Shown here in pieces: positions 30,698 to 33,823 of a stretch of 33,823 nt of DNA (the stretch's first letter is position 1; every line of letters begins with the position of its first letter). Position numbers and translations under genes: made by a program. The stretch lies in the NCBI GenBank assembly GCA_046047235.1, contig JBJOII010000034.1, positions 1 to 33,823 of the forward strand. The letters are read 5' to 3'. The DNA is from JBMTVN01 sp046047235 (GTDB lineage: Bacteria; Verrucomicrobiota; Verrucomicrobiia; Limisphaerales; JAHDYP01). The notes under the pieces are model-generated. The model ran no database searches. It saw only the letters and a program-made list of their open reading frames with translations, and was not told where the DNA came from.

Positions 30698-33670
30698 ATG
30701 AAGACTTTTCTCCGCAAACAATCGTACCTCGTCCTGCTCGCTGCCACCGGATTGCTGCTGTCCACACCGGCAACCCGCGCCGCGCGCTCCCTCACCAGCG
30801 CCGCCATCCCCAAACGCCCACCAATCGAAATCTCCCTCGCCGGCGACTGGAACTTCCAAATGGACCCCCGCGACCAAGGCCTCCAGGAAGAATGGTTCAA
30901 CCTCAAACTCCCCGGCGTCATCAGCCTGCCAGGCTCCCTCCTCGCCCAAGGCTACGGCGATCCCGTAACCCCCAAAACCGAATGGACCGGCTCCCTGCAG
31001 GACAAATCCTACTTCACCAGCCCCTTCTACGCCCCCTACCGCCAACCCGGCAACGTCAAACTCCCCTTCTGGCTCACACCCCGCGCCCATTATGTCGGAG
31101 CCAGCTGGTACCAAAAAGACGTCCTCATCTCTAAGGACTGGGAACGAAAACATATCAACCTCTCCCTCGAACGTTGCCACTGGGAAACCACCCTCTGGAT
31201 CGATGGAACCCCCGTCGGCAACGGAGATAGCCTCTCCACCCCGCACGTCTACGACGTCACCCGCCAACTCAAACCCGGCAACCATCGCATTACTCTCCGC
31301 GTCGATAACCGCGTCCGTATCAAGGTCGGCGAAAACTCCCACAGCGTTAGCGACCATACCCAAGGCAACTGGAACGGCGTCGTCGGCACCATCAAACTCT
31401 CCGCCAACGATCCCCTCTACGTCGAAGACATCCAAACCTATCCCGATATCGCCAGCCGCACAGTCAGGGTGCACCTCTCCCTCGTCAACGAAACCCCCAG
31501 GGCTCTCCCGGCAAATGTCTATATCCAAGCCAACTCCACCAACCTCCCCTCCCGCCACGGAGCCCCACGCTTCGAAGGCCGCACCCACCTCCAACCCGGC
31601 CCATCCTCCGTCGATATCACCTACCCTCTCGGCGAAAATGCCCTCCTCTGGGACGAGTTCAACCCAGCCCTCTATAACCTCGAGGTCACCCTCGAATCCG
31701 CCTCCGACCTATGGAGCTATATGGATAGCCGCCAAACAACCTTCGGCCTGCGCCAAGTCCATACCATCGGCACCCAAGTCGCCATCAACGGATCCCCCAC
31801 ATTCCTCCGCGGCACCCTCGAATGCGCCATCTTCCCCCTCACCGGCTACCCACCCACCGATACCGACTCCTGGAAGCGTATCATCCGAACCTGCAAAGCC
31901 CATGGCCTGAATCATATGCGCTTCCACTCCTGGTGCCCCCCGGAAGCCGCATTCACCGCAGCCGATGAACTGGGCTTCTACTTCCAAATCGAATGCGCCT
32001 CGTGGGCCAATAGCGACAGCGCCATCGGCGATGGACAGGCCATCGACCGCTGGATCACCATCGAAGCCGACCGCATCCTCAAATCCTACGGTAACCACCC
32101 CTCCTTCCTCATGCTCGCCTACGGCAATGAACCCGCCGGCAAAAACCAAAAGCAGTTCCTCGGCAAATTAGTCCAATCATGGAAAACCACCGACAACCGC
32201 CACCTCTACACCAGCGCAGCAGGCTGGCCCCTCATCCCCGAAAACGATTACCACAGCTCCCCCGACCCTCGGATCCAAGCCTGGGGCGCCGAACTCAAAA
32301 GCCGTATCAATAGCCAACCCCCCTCCACCACCGCCGACTACACCAGCTACGTCAAACAACACACCAAACCCGTCATCAGCCACGAAATCGGCCAGTGGTG
32401 CGCCTACCCCAGCTTCCGCGAAATCTCCAAATACTCCGGCGCCTACCAAGCCCGCAACTTCGAGATCTTCCGAGAACACCTCCAATCCAAAGGCATGCTC
32501 GACCAAGCCGACCAGTTCACCCAAGCCTCAGGCAAACTCCAGGCCCTCTGCTATAAAGAAGAAATCGAATCCGCCCTGCGCACCCCAGGCTTCGGAGGCT
32601 TCCAACTCCTCGACCTCCACGACTTCCCCGGACAGGGAACCGCCCTCGTAGGGGTCCTCGACCCCTTCTGGGACTCGAAAGGATACATCTCCGCAGAAGA
32701 GTTCAGCCGCTTCTGCAATAGCACCGTCCCCCTCGCCCGCCTCACCAAACGCGTATGGACCTCCGCCGAAACCTTCAGCGCAGAAATCCAACTCGCCCAC
32801 TTCGGACCCGCCCCCCTCGAAGACGCAAAGGTCTACTGGCTCCTCATCGGACCCGATAAAAAACCCATCACCTCCGGCGAATTCGAACCCCGCACCTACC
32901 CCATCGGAAATGATAACCTCGTCGGCGCCATCACCCTCCCTCTCGACCCGTTCACCCAACCCCAACAACTAAAACTCGTGGTCGGTATCGGGAATACCTC
33001 CCCCTACGGCAAAGGCCGCGTCGCCAGCACGGTTTCAAAAACCCTCAAATCCCTCGGCCTTAAAGAACCCCGCATCGAAAATGACTGGGATATCTGGGTC
33101 TACCCCAATGAACCCCTCCCCCCCACCCCCGCAAAGATCGTCATCACCGAAAAACTCAACCCCGCCGCTATCAGTCACCTCAACCAAGGCGGCGATGTCC
33201 TCCTCCTGCCCCAACCCTCCACCATCGCCGGCGATGTCAAAATGGGCTTCTCCCCCATCTTCTGGAATACCGCATGGACCCAAGGCCAGGCCCCCCATAC
33301 CCTCGGAATCCTCTGTAACCCCAAACACCCCGCCCTCGCATCCTTCCCAACCGACTCCCACTCCAATTGGCAATGGTGGGACCTCATCCACTCCGGCGCC
33401 GCCATACCCATGGATGCCCTCCCCGACCAACTGCGCCCCATCGTCCAAGTCATCGATGACTGGTTCCAAAACCGTAAACTCGGCCTCCTCTTCGAAGCCC
33501 GCCTCGGCCAAGGCCGCGTACTCTTCTGCAGCATGGACCTGCAAACCCAGCTCGATAAACGCCCCGTCGCCCGCCAAATGCGACAAAGCCTCCTCAACTA
33601 CATGGTAACCCCAGCCTTTAACCCAAATCAGGAGCTCACTCCGGAACATTTCCAAATCCTCACCAAATAA
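30698..33670 (+). CDS. Secreted glycoside hydrolase family 2 enzyme (beta-galactosidase/glucuronidase-like)
   Basis: The 990-aa protein starts with a signal peptide (MKTFLRKQSYLVLLAATGLL, cleavage near residue 28). The GH2 sugar-binding jelly roll spans about 45-235 (SLAGDWNFQMDP, ASWYQKDVLISKDWE, ERCHWETTLWIDG), an immunoglobulin-like domain follows (about 240-350), then a TIM barrel from about 355 with HGLNHMRFHSWCPPEAAF, the acid/base in LAYGNEPAG (E478) and the likely nucleophile in VISHEIGQWCAYPSF (E563). From about 690 come an extra beta domain and an alpha/beta end with GGDVLLLP, HPALASFPTDSHSNWQWW and QGRVLFCSMDLQ, a module recurring in large GH2 proteins. The substrate is not settled. 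GGGG lies before ATG 30698. It was probably acquired for polysaccharide use with the sulfatase. Confidence 0.93.
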   Translation: MKTFLRKQSYLVLLAATGLLLSTPATRAARSLTSAAIPKRPPIEISLAGDWNFQMDPRDQGLQEEWFNLKLPGVISLPGSLLAQGYGDPVTPKTEWTGSLQDKSYFTSPFYAPYRQPGNVKLPFWLTPRAHYVGASWYQKDVLISKDWERKHINLSLERCHWETTLWIDGTPVGNGDSLSTPHVYDVTRQLKPGNHRITLRVDNRVRIKVGENSHSVSDHTQGNWNGVVGTIKLSANDPLYVEDIQTYPDIASRTVRVHLSLVNETPRALPANVYIQANSTNLPSRHGAPRFEGRTHLQPGPSSVDITYPLGENALLWDEFNPALYNLEVTLESASDLWSYMDSRQTTFGLRQVHTIGTQVAINGSPTFLRGTLECAIFPLTGYPPTDTDSWKRIIRTCKAHGLNHMRFHSWCPPEAAFTAADELGFYFQIECASWANSDSAIGDGQAIDRWITIEADRILKSYGNHPSFLMLAYGNEPAGKNQKQFLGKLVQSWKTTDNRHLYTSAAGWPLIPENDYHSSPDPRIQAWGAELKSRINSQPPSTTADYTSYVKQHTKPVISHEIGQWCAYPSFREISKYSGAYQARNFEIFREHLQSKGMLDQADQFTQASGKLQALCYKEEIESALRTPGFGGFQLLDLHDFPGQGTALVGVLDPFWDSKGYISAEEFSRFCNSTVPLARLTKRVWTSAETFSAEIQLAHFGPAPLEDAKVYWLLIGPDKKPITSGEFEPRTYPIGNDNLVGAITLPLDPFTQPQQLKLVVGIGNTSPYGKGRVASTVSKTLKSLGLKEPRIENDWDIWVYPNEPLPPTPAKIVITEKLNPAAISHLNQGGDVLLLPQPSTIAGDVKMGFSPIFWNTAWTQGQAPHTLGILCNPKHPALASFPTDSHSNWQWWDLIHSGAAIPMDALPDQLRPIVQVIDDWFQNRKLGLLFEARLGQGRVLFCSMDLQTQLDKRPVARQMRQSLLNYMVTPAFNPNQELTPEHFQILTK

Positions 33671-33699
33671 CTCCGCCCCAACCCAACCCCGAGGGAGCC

Positions 33700-33823
33700 A
33701 TGGACTTCGCATTCAGCGAGGAGCAGGACGAGTTCCGCGCCGTGGTGCGGCGCTTCGTCGAGGAGCGCTGGCCGACGGCGGAGGTGCGCCGGCTGGCGGA
33801 GCAGGCCGGCTTCGAGCCCGCGG
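33700..33823 (+). CDS. Acyl-CoA dehydrogenase N-terminus (partial, runs off the window; probably chimeric)
   Basis: From ATG 33700, with GAGGGAG just upstream, 41 codons read MDFAFSEEQDEFRAVVRRFV, then EERWPTAEVRRLAEQAGF, the standard helical start of FAD-dependent acyl-CoA dehydrogenases of fatty-acid oxidation. Bases 33721-33780 hold 27 G and 18 C (75 percent G+C, G over C), while the neighbouring gene is C-rich and G-poor and uses other codons (here GAG, GTG, CGG and CGC dominate). The family call is good; that it belongs to a different, high-GC organism joined at the contig end is inference. Confidence 0.8.
   Translation, partial: MDFAFSEEQDEFRAVVRRFVEERWPTAEVRRLAEQAGFEPA

Noticed and set aside
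1..33823. Mobile elements, prophage, CRISPR arrays or a defence island
   Set aside because: No transposase, integrase, Cas, restriction or toxin-antitoxin text and no regular spaced repeats were seen; the WYL regulator alone is not evidence of a defence locus.

Overview
The window looks like chromosomal DNA of a PVC-superphylum bacterium, most likely a verrucomicrobial lineage. This is inferred from family content: an RNase HIII, a GYF-domain membrane protein, an H-X9-DG pseudopilin, a secreted Cys-type sulfatase, a DUF6807 (PmoA-like) protein, a GTP-type PEP carboxykinase, an alpha2 glycyl-tRNA synthetase and a secreted GH2 enzyme. No rRNA, CRISPR array, insertion sequence or phage gene was seen. 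Coding density is high, many starts lack a Shine-Dalgarno site, and alternative TTG/GTG starts occur.

Layout. At 1-150 there is an AT-rich, in-frame C-terminal piece of UvrA that stops abruptly at the ABC signature and joins a truncated rnhC (minus). Next come mutY (+), and a GYF membrane protein with an orphan PTS EIIC (both minus). At 4.7-8.8 kb on the plus strand are a MarC-family protein, glycyl-tRNA synthetase, an AI-2E-family permease and a pseudopilin. At 9.2-11.6 kb are larB-larC-trm112-like genes (nickel-pincer cofactor synthesis). From 11.6 to 17.7 kb, mostly minus, are pckG, a DUF6807 protein, a dinG-like helicase and a left-handed beta-helix transferase. Then come a sulfatase (+), an FHA protein and carA (minus), aceE (minus), a PfkB sugar kinase (+), a probable gene remnant, tRNA-Gln(UUG) (minus), a WYL regulator, rho, cysK and a MATE exporter (all minus), and a 990-aa secreted GH2 enzyme (+). 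The last ~125 bases start an acyl-CoA dehydrogenase of different composition.

Metabolism. Housekeeping genes (pyruvate to acetyl-CoA by AceE, oxaloacetate to PEP by PckG, carbamoyl phosphate by CarA, cysteine synthesis by CysK, tRNA charging, transcription termination, DNA repair) are mixed with glycan-use genes: secreted GH2 enzyme, secreted sulfatase, DUF6807 protein, PfkB sugar kinase and an EIIC sugar permease. This suits a heterotroph living on sulfated or complex polysaccharides. The LarBC pair suggests a nickel-pincer enzyme such as a lactate racemase family member elsewhere in the genome.

Two global features stand out. The plus strand is strongly C-rich and G-poor whichever strand is coding, the mark of a replication-linked strand bias. 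Both window ends switch suddenly in base composition and taxonomic flavour in the middle of, or at, a gene, which points to chimeric contig ends (assembly or amplification artefact) rather than natural gene neighbours. I found no clear new defence or mobile system; the region is mainly core chromosome with some accessory carbohydrate genes.
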